Source: QHVT01 sp036399015 (GTDB lineage: Bacteria; Acidobacteriota; Thermoanaerobaculia; Gp7-AA8). From it: a stretch of 64,000 bases of DNA. The DNA is taken from contig DASWNW010000033.1 in the NCBI GenBank assembly GCA_036399015.1, positions 1 to 64,000 on the forward strand, written 5' to 3'. Below, one piece after another: positions 29,966-38,705 of the stretch; the stretch's first letter is position 1, and the number at the start of each line of letters is the position of its first letter. The notes beneath the pieces were generated by a model. The model ran no database searches. It saw nothing but the letters and a program-made list of their open reading frames with translations, and was not told the origin of the DNA. Position numbers and translations under genes: made by a program.

Positions 29966-32017
29966 TTAGAAGGCGCCGTTGCGCAGTTCGACGACGTGCA
30001 GGCGTTTCACCTTCGTGGTGCCGGCGGTGAGGGTGGAGTCGGTGAAGGGGGCGGTGAAGAGCCCCAGCGCGGTCCGCGCCTGTGCCAGCGCGGTGCGAAG
30101 CTCCGTGACGTGCACCGCCTTCACGGTCGTCCCCGCGGCGAGCGAGGCGTCGGTGAAGGAGAAGGGCGACAGCAACGCCGCCGCGCGCACCGAGTTGACG
30201 GCCGCGCGCAGCTCCGTGACGTGCGCCGCCTTCACCGGCGTCACCCCGAGGGTGAGCGCCGGGTCGGTCACCATGATGGTGGTGGCCAGCTCGGCGCCGC
30301 TGGTGTCGGACGGCACGCCGTCGGCCGCCAGCGCGCGGACGCGGTAGAGGTAGGTCAGGCCGGCCGTGCGGCCGGAGTCGACGAACGTCGTCCCGCTCTG
30401 CGCGGACGCCAGCTCCCACCCGCCGCTGCCGCTCTTGCGGTCGATCTCGTAGCTCGCGGTGACCGGCACCGCCGGCCAGCTCACGGTGACGCTGGTCGTC
30501 GACGTGGCCGTCGCGACGACGCTCGTCGGCCGGGCAGGCTTGGCGGTGATCTGCGCGGGGTTGCTGTCGGTGAAGCAGCCGGCGTCGTCGCTGGCGCGCA
30601 CGTAGAACCAGGTCGTCTGCGTCAGCGGTCCCGTTGCATGGCTGCTGTTCGTGGCGCCGGGGATGAGCGTCCCGCTCGGCGGGATGCCGCGGTACCACTG
30701 GAACGCGGCGGCCCCCGTCGCGGCGGCGGTGAGCGAGGCGCCGGTGGCGGTGTTGACGGTCTGCGACTGCGGATGCTGCGTGATCGCCGGCGCCGTTCCC
30801 TCCTCGATCGTCGCGCTGCCTTCGGTCTTGCCGTGGAGGTGGTGCCTGTCGGCCACGTTCACGATCGAGTAGACGCCGGGGGTGTTGACCTGCCGGAAGT
30901 GGGGCAGGGAGCTGGTGGCAGTCGTGAAGCCGTCGTTCCAGGTCATGGTCCAGGGCGGGACGCCGGTCAGCGCGACGTGGATCTTCGCGTTCGCGCCGCC
31001 GCAGATCGGGTCGCCGGAGGTGATCGTCGCGGTCGGACGGGGGTCGTAGCCGGCGACGTACGCGCCGCCGTTGAAGGAGCCGTAGGGCGCGAACGTCTGC
31101 GCGACGGAGGGGCTGGTGAACGACCACATCTTCGCGGAGACGGCGGTGCCGGGGCCGGTGGCGGTGAAGATGAAGTACTTCCTGTCGGCGTTCTGGCCGA
31201 TGCCGACGCGCACGCCGCCGAGGAAGTCGGCGCTGTAGGGGATGAAGTTCATGAGCGTGGCGTTGTTGGCGCCGTTGTAGACGCGCACGTTCGGGATCGC
31301 TCCCTCGTCGAGCGCGGTGGCGATTTCGGCCTTGCCGTCGTTGTTGGTGTCGCCGGCGGCGACGAAGAGCCCCTGCTTCTCGCTCTCGGTGAAGGCGAAG
31401 AAGTCGGCGAGCAGCGCGCCGTTGGCGCCGCTGAAGACGCGCACGCGCGGCCCTCCGCCCGGTCCCGCGCCGGTGATGATGTCGTCGATGCGGTCGCCGT
31501 TGTAGTCGGCGGAGGCGACGCGGACGCCGCCGGTGAACGCGAGGTCGTAGGCGAAGAAGTCGACGGTGACCTGGCGGGTCACCCCGTCGTAAACCTGGAC
31601 GCGCGGGCCGACGCCGGAGCCCTCGCCGGCTCCGATGACGATGTCGTCGAAGCCGTCGCCGTTGACGTCGCCCGAGGCGACGTAGACGCCGCCGGTGAAC
31701 GCCTGCGGGAAGGGAAGGATCGTGGAGCCGAGCTGCAGGTTCGTGGTGCCGCTGAAGACCTTCACCGAGGCGGGGGCCGTCTCGGTTCCGGCGATCAGGT
31801 CCGCCGCGCCGTCGCCGTCGACGTCACCGAAGGCGACGGTCACGCCGCTGGTGGTGCTGGGGGAGGCGTTGAACGAATTCACCTCGAACCCGTTCTCGAA
31901 CACCTTCACCGTCGGCGTCATCCCCGGCCCGGGGCCGGTGAGGGCGATCTGCGCCGCCGCCGAAAAGGTAAGCGCAAGGGACGACAGGACGAACGAATAC
32001 CGGCGCCGTGCGGACAT
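29966..32017 (-). CDS. secreted FG-GAP/VCBS, Ig-like and fibronectin-type protein
   Basis: Exported protein of 683 residues with signal MSARRRYSFVLSSLALTFSA. Residues about 60-330 hold FG-GAP/VCBS propeller repeats with calcium-loop motifs (FGDVDGDGAADLI, SGDVNGDGFDDIVIG, SADYNGDRIDDIITG, AGDTNNDGKAEIA). An Ig-like module follows with AFQWYRG, the same type as in the giant subtilisin, then a fibronectin type III domain (about 465-555). The C-terminus has three copies of a roughly 42-residue repeat with HVTELR/HVVELR cores. It is likely a surface or secreted adhesion/binding protein; the C-terminal repeats may be a sorting or attachment signal (inference). Confidence 0.88.
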   Translation of the reverse strand: MSARRRYSFVLSSLALTFSAAAQIALTGPGPGMTPTVKVFENGFEVNSFNASPSTTSGVTVAFGDVDGDGAADLIAGTETAPASVKVFSGTTNLQLGSTILPFPQAFTGGVYVASGDVNGDGFDDIVIGAGEGSGVGPRVQVYDGVTRQVTVDFFAYDLAFTGGVRVASADYNGDRIDDIITGAGPGGGPRVRVFSGANGALLADFFAFTESEKQGLFVAAGDTNNDGKAEIATALDEGAIPNVRVYNGANNATLMNFIPYSADFLGGVRVGIGQNADRKYFIFTATGPGTAVSAKMWSFTSPSVAQTFAPYGSFNGGAYVAGYDPRPTATITSGDPICGGANAKIHVALTGVPPWTMTWNDGFTTATSSLPHFRQVNTPGVYSIVNVADRHHLHGKTEGSATIEEGTAPAITQHPQSQTVNTATGASLTAAATGAAAFQWYRGIPPSGTLIPGATNSSHATGPLTQTTWFYVRASDDAGCFTDSNPAQITAKPARPTSVVATATSTTSVTVSWPAVPVTASYEIDRKSGSGGWELASAQSGTTFVDSGRTAGLTYLYRVRALAADGVPSDTSGAELATTIMVTDPALTLGVTPVKAAHVTELRAAVNSVRAAALLSPFSFTDASLAAGTTVKAVHVTELRTALAQARTALGLFTAPFTDSTLTAGTTKVKRLHVVELRNGAF

Positions 32018-32102
32018 GGCAAACACCTGCTCTCTCTGGATTGCGGATTAGCGGACAGGTGCAGCATAGGGCTTGGGAGGCGGCGGAGCAAGCCCACCCT
32101 CG

Positions 32103-32122
32103 TCCCACCCCGCGGGGTGGGA
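32103..32122. promoter_or_regulatory. perfect 20-bp palindrome
   Basis: TCCCACCCCGCGGGGTGGGA is perfectly self-complementary without a loop and lies in the 202-bp space between the divergent FG-GAP gene and the porin gene. It may be a dimeric-regulator operator. No clear promoter boxes are seen beside it. Confidence 0.45.
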
Positions 32123-32219
32123 CCAGTCCCGCCCTTCCGCGCGCGGGTGGCTACCCGTAAACATATCGTGCGCTTCGACTTAGCTGGGCAGAATGATCCT
32201 CGTCAAACGGAGGAACCAA

Positions 32220-33467
32220 ATGAAATCGCTCAGCAAGTACATCGCAGTCGCCCTGATGGTTCTCGGCCTCGCCGCGTCCGCTCAGGCCCAGATCAAGCTC
32301 ACCGAGTCCGAGAAGCAGAAGCTCTACATCACCGTCCACACGGTCGGCACCGCGCAGGCGCTGAACCACAAAAACGTGTTCGACTCGAAGGGGAACGCGC
32401 TGGCGAAGGTCTCGCCCGGCTTCCAGAACGCCTTCGGCGACCTCGGCTTCATCGGCAAGTTCGGCAAGAACGAAGAGATCACGGTGGTCATGGACCTCTA
32501 TCTCTCCAGCCGCAACCACCCCTCGCAGACCTACGGCAATGAAGGCTACATCCTGCTCCGCGGCGTGCCCGAGAACCTGCAGGGGCTGAAGTTCCTGCAG
32601 CCGGTCCTCTCGAAGGTCGACCTCAAGGCGGGCCACATGCTGGTCGACTTCGGCGACGCCGGCAACCACCGCTCGAACAACGCCATCGTCCAGAAGAACC
32701 CCCTCATCGGCAACTTCGTGGTCGACCCGAACATCGTCTCGATCGGCATGCAGGTCAGCAGCAAGCCCGGCAAGTACGGCTGGCTCCTCGGCGGCTCGAA
32801 CGGCACCACCACGGAAGACTGGAACGTCGGCCGCGGCTTCGCCTACAACGCCAAGCTCTACGCCTACCCGATCGAGGGGCTGCGCACCTCGGTCTCCTAC
32901 ATCGCTGCCGACCAGAGCGACAACCCCAACAAGTCGGGCGGCGGCAGCCAGCTCCAGATGTTCACCGGCAACCGCAGCGGCGAGCGCTATGCAGGCGTCC
33001 TCGGCGGCGGCCAGGCCCCCGGCAACGTCTTCCCGCAGGCTGGTGAGAAGTTCAGCGCGGCTCAGTTCGACGTGACCTGGGACAACGGCTCGCCCGTCAC
33101 CCTCTACGGCCACTACGGGATCACGCAGGACCTCGACATCAACGGCACGCTGCCCGGCAAGCCGGAAGAGAAGTGGAACTACTTCGCCGGCCACGTGAAG
33201 TACAACATCACCCCGACCCTCTACGCGGCCGCGCGCTACAGCGGCGCCACCACCTCGATGCTCGCCGGTGCGAACAGCGACGGCAAGGTCGACCGCATCC
33301 AGGTCGGCGGCGGCTTCTGGCTGACCAAGAACCTCCTCATGAAGGTCGAGTACGTGAACCAGAAGTACAGCGGCTTCCGTGAAGGGCAGATCGTCAACAA
33401 CAACATCGCGGCGTGGCGCGAGCCGTCCTTCAGCGGCGTGATCTCGGAAGTGTCGTTCAGCTTCTGA
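32220..33467 (+). CDS. outer-membrane porin-like beta-barrel protein
   Basis: A 415-residue exported protein with signal MKSLSKYIAVALMVLGLAAS and Ala-x-Ala cleavage (AQAQ). The mature chain is rich in alternating aromatic strands (YAGVLGGG, TLYGHYGITQ, YAAARYSGATT, LLMKVEYVNQKY) and ends in the outer-membrane signature Phe (VSFSF). The start is ATG 32220 with CGGAGG at 32208-32213. It heads a unit with two YceI-like genes and a two-component system. The exact porin family is not recognised. Confidence 0.85.
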   Translation: MKSLSKYIAVALMVLGLAASAQAQIKLTESEKQKLYITVHTVGTAQALNHKNVFDSKGNALAKVSPGFQNAFGDLGFIGKFGKNEEITVVMDLYLSSRNHPSQTYGNEGYILLRGVPENLQGLKFLQPVLSKVDLKAGHMLVDFGDAGNHRSNNAIVQKNPLIGNFVVDPNIVSIGMQVSSKPGKYGWLLGGSNGTTTEDWNVGRGFAYNAKLYAYPIEGLRTSVSYIAADQSDNPNKSGGGSQLQMFTGNRSGERYAGVLGGGQAPGNVFPQAGEKFSAAQFDVTWDNGSPVTLYGHYGITQDLDINGTLPGKPEEKWNYFAGHVKYNITPTLYAAARYSGATTSMLAGANSDGKVDRIQVGGGFWLTKNLLMKVEYVNQKYSGFREGQIVNNNIAAWREPSFSGVISEVSFSF

Positions 33468-33478
33468 GGAGAACGGCC

Positions 33479-34045
33479 ATGAAGAAAACCACGATCCTCC
33501 TCCTCTGCACGGCGCTGGCCCTCGCGGCCAGCGCCGACCGGTTCGCCGGGACCGCCGGAAGCGTCATCAAGATCGAAGGCACCTCCACCATGCACGCCTG
33601 GACGATGGAAGGGACGACGATCAAAGGCGAGATCAGCGCACCGACACCCGACAACTGGAACGCACCCGCCAGGGCCGTCGTCACCATCCCCGTCACCTCG
33701 ATCAAGAGCGAGCACGCCAAGATGGACAAGCTGATGGCGGAGGCGCTGAAGGCGAAGACGCATCCGGAGATCCGCTACGAGCTGACCTCCGCCACGCCGA
33801 AGAACGCCACCGCCACCGCCTTCACGCTGGCGACGCAGGGCAAGCTCACCATCGCCGGCGTGACGAAGGACGTGGTCATCGACGTCCAGGGCGCGCGCAA
33901 CGCCGACGGCAGGTACACGCTCGTCGGGCAGGCGCCGATCAAGATGACGGCCTTCGGCATCAAGCCCCCCACCGCAATGCTCAACACCATCCGTACCGGC
34001 GACGACGTGAAGGTCACGTTCCGCTGGGTCGTGGAGCGCCAGTAA
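33479..34045 (+). CDS. YceI-family periplasmic lipid-binding protein
   Basis: A 188-residue exported lipocalin-like protein (signal MKKTTILLLCTALALAASA). It shows the YceI signature: IEGTSTMHAWTMEGTTIKG at the start, VTIPVTSIKSEHAKMDKLM in the middle, and LTIAGVTKDVVIDVQG plus PIKMTAFGIKPP. Family members bind isoprenoid or amphiphilic lipids in the periplasm. It lies 11 bp after the porin gene and abuts a second, diverged YceI-like gene. The pair may bind different ligands or form a heterodimer (inference). Confidence 0.9.
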   Translation: MKKTTILLLCTALALAASADRFAGTAGSVIKIEGTSTMHAWTMEGTTIKGEISAPTPDNWNAPARAVVTIPVTSIKSEHAKMDKLMAEALKAKTHPEIRYELTSATPKNATATAFTLATQGKLTIAGVTKDVVIDVQGARNADGRYTLVGQAPIKMTAFGIKPPTAMLNTIRTGDDVKVTFRWVVERQ

Positions 34046-34675
34046 ATGCTCCTCCTCGTCCTCCTCCTGGCCACGGCCGACTCGGCGAGCCTCGTCTCCG
34101 GCGCGCCGAGCCGGCTGGTGCTGCAGGGATCGTCGAACGTCGCGCCATGGCGCTGCAGCGGGACGACGCTCGACGGGAGGATGGAGGTCGCGGTGCCGCT
34201 CTCGCGGATCAACCACCTCATCGACCGCATCGAGGACGGCGCCATCTGGCAGCTCACCCCGCAGACCGCCTCCTTCCCCGCCCCCTCGTTCCAACTGCAG
34301 GTCCCGGTGACGACGCTCCGCTGCGGGAACCGGCAGATGGAGCGGGACATGTACCAGGCGCTCCGCTCCGACGCCTATCCCACCATCGAGTTCCGCTTCC
34401 AGGAGCTGGTCGGCGGCGTGCGGCACGACATCGACCGCGGCTGCTATCACGCCACGATCGCCGGCGTGCTCTCGCTGGCGGGCGCGCGGCGCAAGGTGTC
34501 GGTGCAGGTCGAGGCGCAGCGCGTCGCCCCCGACCGCTTCCGGCTGCGCGCGAAGCTCCCGCTGCGCATGACCGACTTCCGCATCACGCCGCCGACCGCG
34601 CTCTTCGGCATGGTCAAGGCGAAGGACGAGCTGGTCGTGCACTTCGACCTCTATCTGCAGGAGAAACGGTCGTGA
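34046..34675 (+). CDS. second, diverged YceI-like protein
   Basis: A 209-residue protein starting directly at the base after the stop of the first YceI gene (TAA then ATG). It keeps the YceI outline: VLQGSSNVAPWRCSGTTLDG, LQVPVTTLRCGNRQMERDMY, LSLAGARRKVSVQVEAQ and LRMTDFRITPPTALFGMVKA. It has two or more Cys residues absent from the first copy. The N-terminus MLLLVLLLATADSA is a short hydrophobic leader. Its stop overlaps the histidine-kinase GTG start. It is a tandem duplicate with divergence rather than a fragment. Confidence 0.82.
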   Translation: MLLLVLLLATADSASLVSGAPSRLVLQGSSNVAPWRCSGTTLDGRMEVAVPLSRINHLIDRIEDGAIWQLTPQTASFPAPSFQLQVPVTTLRCGNRQMERDMYQALRSDAYPTIEFRFQELVGGVRHDIDRGCYHATIAGVLSLAGARRKVSVQVEAQRVAPDRFRLRAKLPLRMTDFRITPPTALFGMVKAKDELVVHFDLYLQEKRS

Positions 34676-36039
34676 GTACGGCGACAATGACGCTGATGAC
34701 CCTCCGCCGCCTCAAGACGATCTCGATCCTGCTGCCGGTCGCCGGCGTAATCGCGCTGGAGCTCGGCCGCTACCTCCTCGTCGGATCGATCTCCTGGCAG
34801 AAGCGGGTCGTGCTCGACCTCGTGTTCGTGGCCGGCATCGTCATCTTCGCCGCCGTGATCTTCCGCTACATCGAGCAGATCCAGGGGCGGCTCAAACGGC
34901 AGAACGAGGAGCTGCTCGCCCTGCACAGCGCGGGGCTCGACGTGACCGCGGAGCTGTCGCTCGACGCCGTGCTCAAGAAGGTCGTCGAGCAGGCGCGCGG
35001 GCTGGTGGGGGCGCAGTATGGCGCGCTCTCCGTCATCGACCGGGAGAACCGGATCCTCGCCTTCATCACCGCCGGCATCACGCCCGAGGAGCGCGCCGCG
35101 ATCGGCCCTCCTCCGGTCGGCCACGGCCTCCTGGGCGTGGTGCTGCGGCATGGGCAGCATCTCCGCCTCGAGGACCTCACCCGCCACCCGCACTCGCACG
35201 GCTTCCCGCCGAACCATCCGCCGATGAAGTCGCTGCTGGCGGTGCCGATCCCCTGCAAGGGGCCGTTCCTCGGGAACCTCTACCTCACGGAGAAGACGGG
35301 CGGCGCGGAGTTCACGCGCGACGACGAGGAGACGCTGGAGCGCTTCGCGCTGCAGGCCGGCCTGGCCATCGACAACGCCCACCTGCACGAGCAGGTCGCC
35401 GACCTGGCGGTGGCGCAGGAGCGCATCCGCATCGCCCACGAGATGCACGACGGCCTGGCGCAGGTCCTCGGCTACGTGAACACGAAGGTGCAGGCCGCCG
35501 AGATGTACATGAGGCGGGAGAAGACGGAAGAGGCGGGAGCGCAACTGCGCGAGCTGTCCTCGGCCGCGCGGCAGGCCTACGCCGACGTGCGCGAGTCGAT
35601 CATCGGCCTGCGCGCCCTTCCCGGCCCGCAGCGGCACATCGAGGAGGTGCTGCGCGAGTACCTGGCGCGCTGGCAGGAGATGAGCGGGATCTCGACGTCA
35701 CTCACCCTCGACTCCACGATCGCGCTCCGGCCGTCGCACGAGCTGCAGCTCGTGCGCATCGTGCAGGAGGCGCTGACGAACGTCCGCAAGCACGCGCGCG
35801 CCTCGCACGCCTCGGTCGACCTGCGGCGCGACGGGCACGACCTCGTCGCCACGATCGCCGACGACGGGCAGGGCTTCAACGCCGCCGCGCCGGCGAGGAG
35901 CACGCAGTTCCCGCAGTTCGGGATCTCGACCATGCGCGAGCGGGCGGAGAGCATCGGCGGGACGCTGGCAGTCGAGAGCACGCAGGGGGCCGGCACGACG
36001 GTGCGGCTGCGGTTGCCGCTGCACGACCCGGAGGCGTAA
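34672..36039 (+). CDS. sensor histidine kinase (HisKA_3/NarX-LiaS type) with GAF domain
   Basis: A 455-residue membrane kinase. Two N-terminal helices (about 17-40 and 46-65) have almost no periplasmic loop, suggesting intramembrane sensing. A GAF domain covers about 90-235. The dimerisation/phosphotransfer domain reads RIRIAHEMHDGLAQVLGYVN with phospho-His259, and the ATPase has NVRKHARASH (N box) and IADDGQGFN with GISTMRERAESIGG. GTG 34672 overlaps the YceI stop (GTGA); ATG 34687 is an alternative. The cognate NarL-type regulator follows 13 bp downstream. Stimulus unknown; envelope stress is inference from the neighbours. Confidence 0.9.
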   Translation: MSTATMTLMTLRRLKTISILLPVAGVIALELGRYLLVGSISWQKRVVLDLVFVAGIVIFAAVIFRYIEQIQGRLKRQNEELLALHSAGLDVTAELSLDAVLKKVVEQARGLVGAQYGALSVIDRENRILAFITAGITPEERAAIGPPPVGHGLLGVVLRHGQHLRLEDLTRHPHSHGFPPNHPPMKSLLAVPIPCKGPFLGNLYLTEKTGGAEFTRDDEETLERFALQAGLAIDNAHLHEQVADLAVAQERIRIAHEMHDGLAQVLGYVNTKVQAAEMYMRREKTEEAGAQLRELSSAARQAYADVRESIIGLRALPGPQRHIEEVLREYLARWQEMSGISTSLTLDSTIALRPSHELQLVRIVQEALTNVRKHARASHASVDLRRDGHDLVATIADDGQGFNAAAPARSTQFPQFGISTMRERAESIGGTLAVESTQGAGTTVRLRLPLHDPEA

Positions 36040-36052
36040 TAAACTCCGGCTC

Positions 36053-36706
36053 GTGCGCATCCTGATCGCAGACGACCACTCGCTGTTCCGCGACGGTCTC
36101 CGCAGCCTCCTGCAGGCGGAGGGGCACGAGATCGTCGGCGAGGCGAAGAACGGCCGCGAGGCGGTGGAGCTCACGCGCGAGCTGAAGCCCGACCTGGTGC
36201 TGATGGACGTGCAGATGCCGGAGCTCGACGGCATCGGCGCCACGAAGGCGATCGTCGCGGAGCTGCCGGAGATGAAGGTGGTCATGCTCACCGCCTCCGA
36301 GGAGGAGGCGAAGCTGTTCGACGCCATCAAGTCGGGCGCGCAGGGCTACCTGCTCAAGAACCTGGAGGCGGAGGAGTTCTTCGACCTCCTCGAGCGGGCG
36401 CAGAGGGGCGAGCCTGCGCTGACGCCGGCGCTCGCGCGCAAGCTGCTGCAGGAGTTCGCGAAGCCGGCCGAGCCGGCCGCCGCGCCGCAGACCGAGGACG
36501 CGCTGACCGCCCGCGAGCGGGAGGTGCTGGAGCTGATGGTGGAGGGGGTGACCTCGAACCGCCGCCTCGCGAAACGGCTGAACCTGAGCGAGAACACGGT
36601 CAAGTTCCACGTCCGCAACATCCTCGACAAGCTCCGCCTGCACAACCGCGCGGAGGTGGTGGGGTACGCGTTGCGGCACGGGATTGTCGATTCGAAGACG
36701 GAGTAG
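36053..36706 (+). CDS. NarL/FixJ-family response regulator
   Basis: A 217-residue two-domain regulator. The receiver has DD at 7-8, phospho-acceptor Asp52 (VLMDVQMPELDG), Thr in MLTASEE and Lys in YLLKN. A LuxR-type HTH occupies about 150-210 (LTAREREVLELMVEGVTSNR; LNLSENTVKFHVRNILDKL). The GTG start gives the standard MRILIADDHSLFRDG. It pairs with the kinase upstream and is probably the controller of the porin/YceI unit, which is inference from position. Downstream there is a 189-bp gap without a recognisable gene. Confidence 0.93.
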   Translation: MRILIADDHSLFRDGLRSLLQAEGHEIVGEAKNGREAVELTRELKPDLVLMDVQMPELDGIGATKAIVAELPEMKVVMLTASEEEAKLFDAIKSGAQGYLLKNLEAEEFFDLLERAQRGEPALTPALARKLLQEFAKPAEPAAAPQTEDALTAREREVLELMVEGVTSNRRLAKRLNLSENTVKFHVRNILDKLRLHNRAEVVGYALRHGIVDSKTE

Positions 36707-36895
36707 GTGACGCGGGGTTGTCTCGTAGCTGTGCCTGCTTTCGGGTTCGGTGATCGGGCTCACTTACTCCCGCAAGGAGGGGCTGCATATTAGGGCTGGT
36801 GCAGAAAATGCCCCTCAGTACCACTGCCTCGCCACCTTGACTTGGCACCCGGCGGTGAATTGTGGTGTCACACCTGACAAGGAAAGAAGTATTAC

Positions 36896-37192
36896 ATGGC
36901 CTCTGATGGCTCGAGAAGCTTCAAGCCGTTGAAGCCGAACCTCACCAACAAGAATCCTTACCGCGCGCTCCCCGCGAATTACCCGTCGATGCACTCGCGA
37001 TTCCCGATCGTGCCGTCGAAGGGGTATGGGCAGCTTTCCTTCGATCCTGGAATCGACGAGAACGGCCCTACGGAAGGACAGCACGAGGAGATGACGCCGG
37101 AGTCGCGCCGCGTATGGCGCGAGTTCATGCTCGCCGCCGTCGGTAACGCCGTCACGCCACCCGACGACGATCCTGAAGGCAACGCCGAGTAA
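36896..37192 (+). CDS. unrecognised 98-residue polar protein
   Basis: A hydrophilic, Pro- and Asn-rich protein with no signal or membrane segment: SRSFKPLKPNLTNKNPYRAL, YPSMHSRFPIVPSKGYG and an acidic tail (PDDDPEGNAE). GGAAAGAAG precedes the ATG at a short distance. It is 76 bp upstream of a large gene on the same strand and may be its partner. Base composition is slightly less GC-rich than its neighbours. No family recognised. Confidence 0.5.
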   Translation: MASDGSRSFKPLKPNLTNKNPYRALPANYPSMHSRFPIVPSKGYGQLSFDPGIDENGPTEGQHEEMTPESRRVWREFMLAAVGNAVTPPDDDPEGNAE

Positions 37193-37268
37193 CGTCCCGC
37201 CGAGGTAGCTAAACCCACAATCGAAAGCACGCCGAGACCGCACTGCGGCTCCCGGGTGGGGACTGTTC

Positions 37269-38705
37269 ATGCCTTTGCGTTTGAAGGGAGAAGGTGTCGC
37301 GACCGCGTACGCGATCACCTCCGTCGGCGAGGTTCAAGATGAGATGGCTCATGCGAAGGCTTCGGTGAAGCTCCTTCGCGAAAAGTCTCGCGCGCTGGCC
37401 GAGCCGCTGCGGGAGCCGGAGATCATTTACATCATCGGGCAAGGCGACATCGCCATGGCCGTTGGCACGACCGACTTCCGCCGGATCGCCGATCTCGGCT
37501 ACCCCGGCTCGAAGTCGCGCGCGGGAGCGGTGAACTGGGTGTTCTCCGTCCCCTACGTCCTGCCCGAGCTGCCGCCACCCGATCCCGAACAGCGGAACGT
37601 CCTCAGGTTCATGCTCCACCTGCGGCTCCGGCGGCACGTCTACGCCTATCGCGACGGCGAGGAACAACTCGTCCATCAGCTTGCCGCATTACTGAACCAG
37701 AACGGAATCCCGGGGCGCATCCACGTCGGCCTGGGGTGGAGCGATCTCATTGTCGAGGGGACGTTTTCCCGCGACTCGTTCAATGCGTTCGTGCGCTTCA
37801 TGATCTTTGCCCACGGCCTGCGGTTCGAGATCGGCCCGCCGGACGGCAGAACGCAACACCCGGCAATTCAGCGCATGCTCACGGTCATTGGCTATGTGGG
37901 GAAGGCGCCCGATTTTCCGGGCGTGCAGCACATGACGTTCGTCCGCGCCGTTCCGGGCGGTTACGATGACCTCACCGACCTGCTGGAGAAGTTCGGAGAG
38001 GTCCACATCCTCGACGGGAAGGCGGATTTCATGATCGGGTCGGAAGAAAACCCGCCCGCCGACTGGCTCCGAACGCACAGCACGTTGGGCGGAGACCGGA
38101 AGAACAAGCGGCTCCTTCAGAAGGTCGAGACCCACCTCGTCTACCTCCACGCGTCGCAGTTCGACAACCAGTCGGGCCTTCCGCGGATCGTCGTCGACTT
38201 CGGGCGGAACCGCCTGCATCGGAAGGGCTGCAACTGCGAAGACAAGGCGACGGCCTTCGGCGGCCTGATCGAGAAAAACATGGAGGAGATGGAGGACGTG
38301 CTGCCGCGGGAGCAGGCATACGCCGTCACGAACGTTCTTTTTCTGCTCGGCGCCACGCTCCGCGACACCAGCATCTGCTGCGACGCACGCGATGCCGTGT
38401 TTGCGTGCTATCACGGCCTGTTGTCGATCTTCGTTGGACTTCAGGAGCAGGGGCAACTGCGCAGCCGCACGGCGGAAGAGTTTCACGGACGGCGGGAGCA
38501 ACTCGCCGCACTGTGGCGCCGCCTCGACGAATGGCACCGCTTCACCGACTTGCTGCTTCGCCAGAGGACCGTCGGCTCTTTCGAGGAGCTCCTCGGCCAA
38601 ACGGATCGCTCAGTGTGTACAGCGGCGGCGTGCAGAAGTTCCTCTTCCTCGCCGACAAGCTGGTCGGAGATTTCGCGAAGCGCCTCCTCGGCCGCTTCAG
38701 GGTGA
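37269..38705 (+). CDS. N-terminal part of a large unknown protein, frameshifted
   Basis: The frame codes good protein for about 448 residues (to LLGQTDRSV near 38615), then becomes Ser-rich, low-complexity sequence (SSSSSPTSWSEISRSA) until its stop, a sign of reading out of frame. True coding resumes in the -1 frame at 38615. The N-terminal region is unrecognised. It contains two ACT/RAM-like stretches: HVGLGWSDLIVEGTFSRDSF at about 157-176 and MTFVRAVPGGYDDLTDLLEK at about 223-242. A single frame-restored product would be about 780 residues. See the paired C-terminal entry; no annotation of function is possible. Confidence 0.6.
   Translation: MPLRLKGEGVATAYAITSVGEVQDEMAHAKASVKLLREKSRALAEPLREPEIIYIIGQGDIAMAVGTTDFRRIADLGYPGSKSRAGAVNWVFSVPYVLPELPPPDPEQRNVLRFMLHLRLRRHVYAYRDGEEQLVHQLAALLNQNGIPGRIHVGLGWSDLIVEGTFSRDSFNAFVRFMIFAHGLRFEIGPPDGRTQHPAIQRMLTVIGYVGKAPDFPGVQHMTFVRAVPGGYDDLTDLLEKFGEVHILDGKADFMIGSEENPPADWLRTHSTLGGDRKNKRLLQKVETHLVYLHASQFDNQSGLPRIVVDFGRNRLHRKGCNCEDKATAFGGLIEKNMEEMEDVLPREQAYAVTNVLFLLGATLRDTSICCDARDAVFACYHGLLSIFVGLQEQGQLRSRTAEEFHGRREQLAALWRRLDEWHRFTDLLLRQRTVGSFEELLGQTDRSVCTAAACRSSSSSPTSWSEISRSASSAASG

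Noticed and set aside
29942..32542. Long plus-strand frame across the FG-GAP gene and into the porin leader
   Set aside because: Antisense shadow; it contains no start signal and the real minus-strand gene has clear repeats and a signal peptide.
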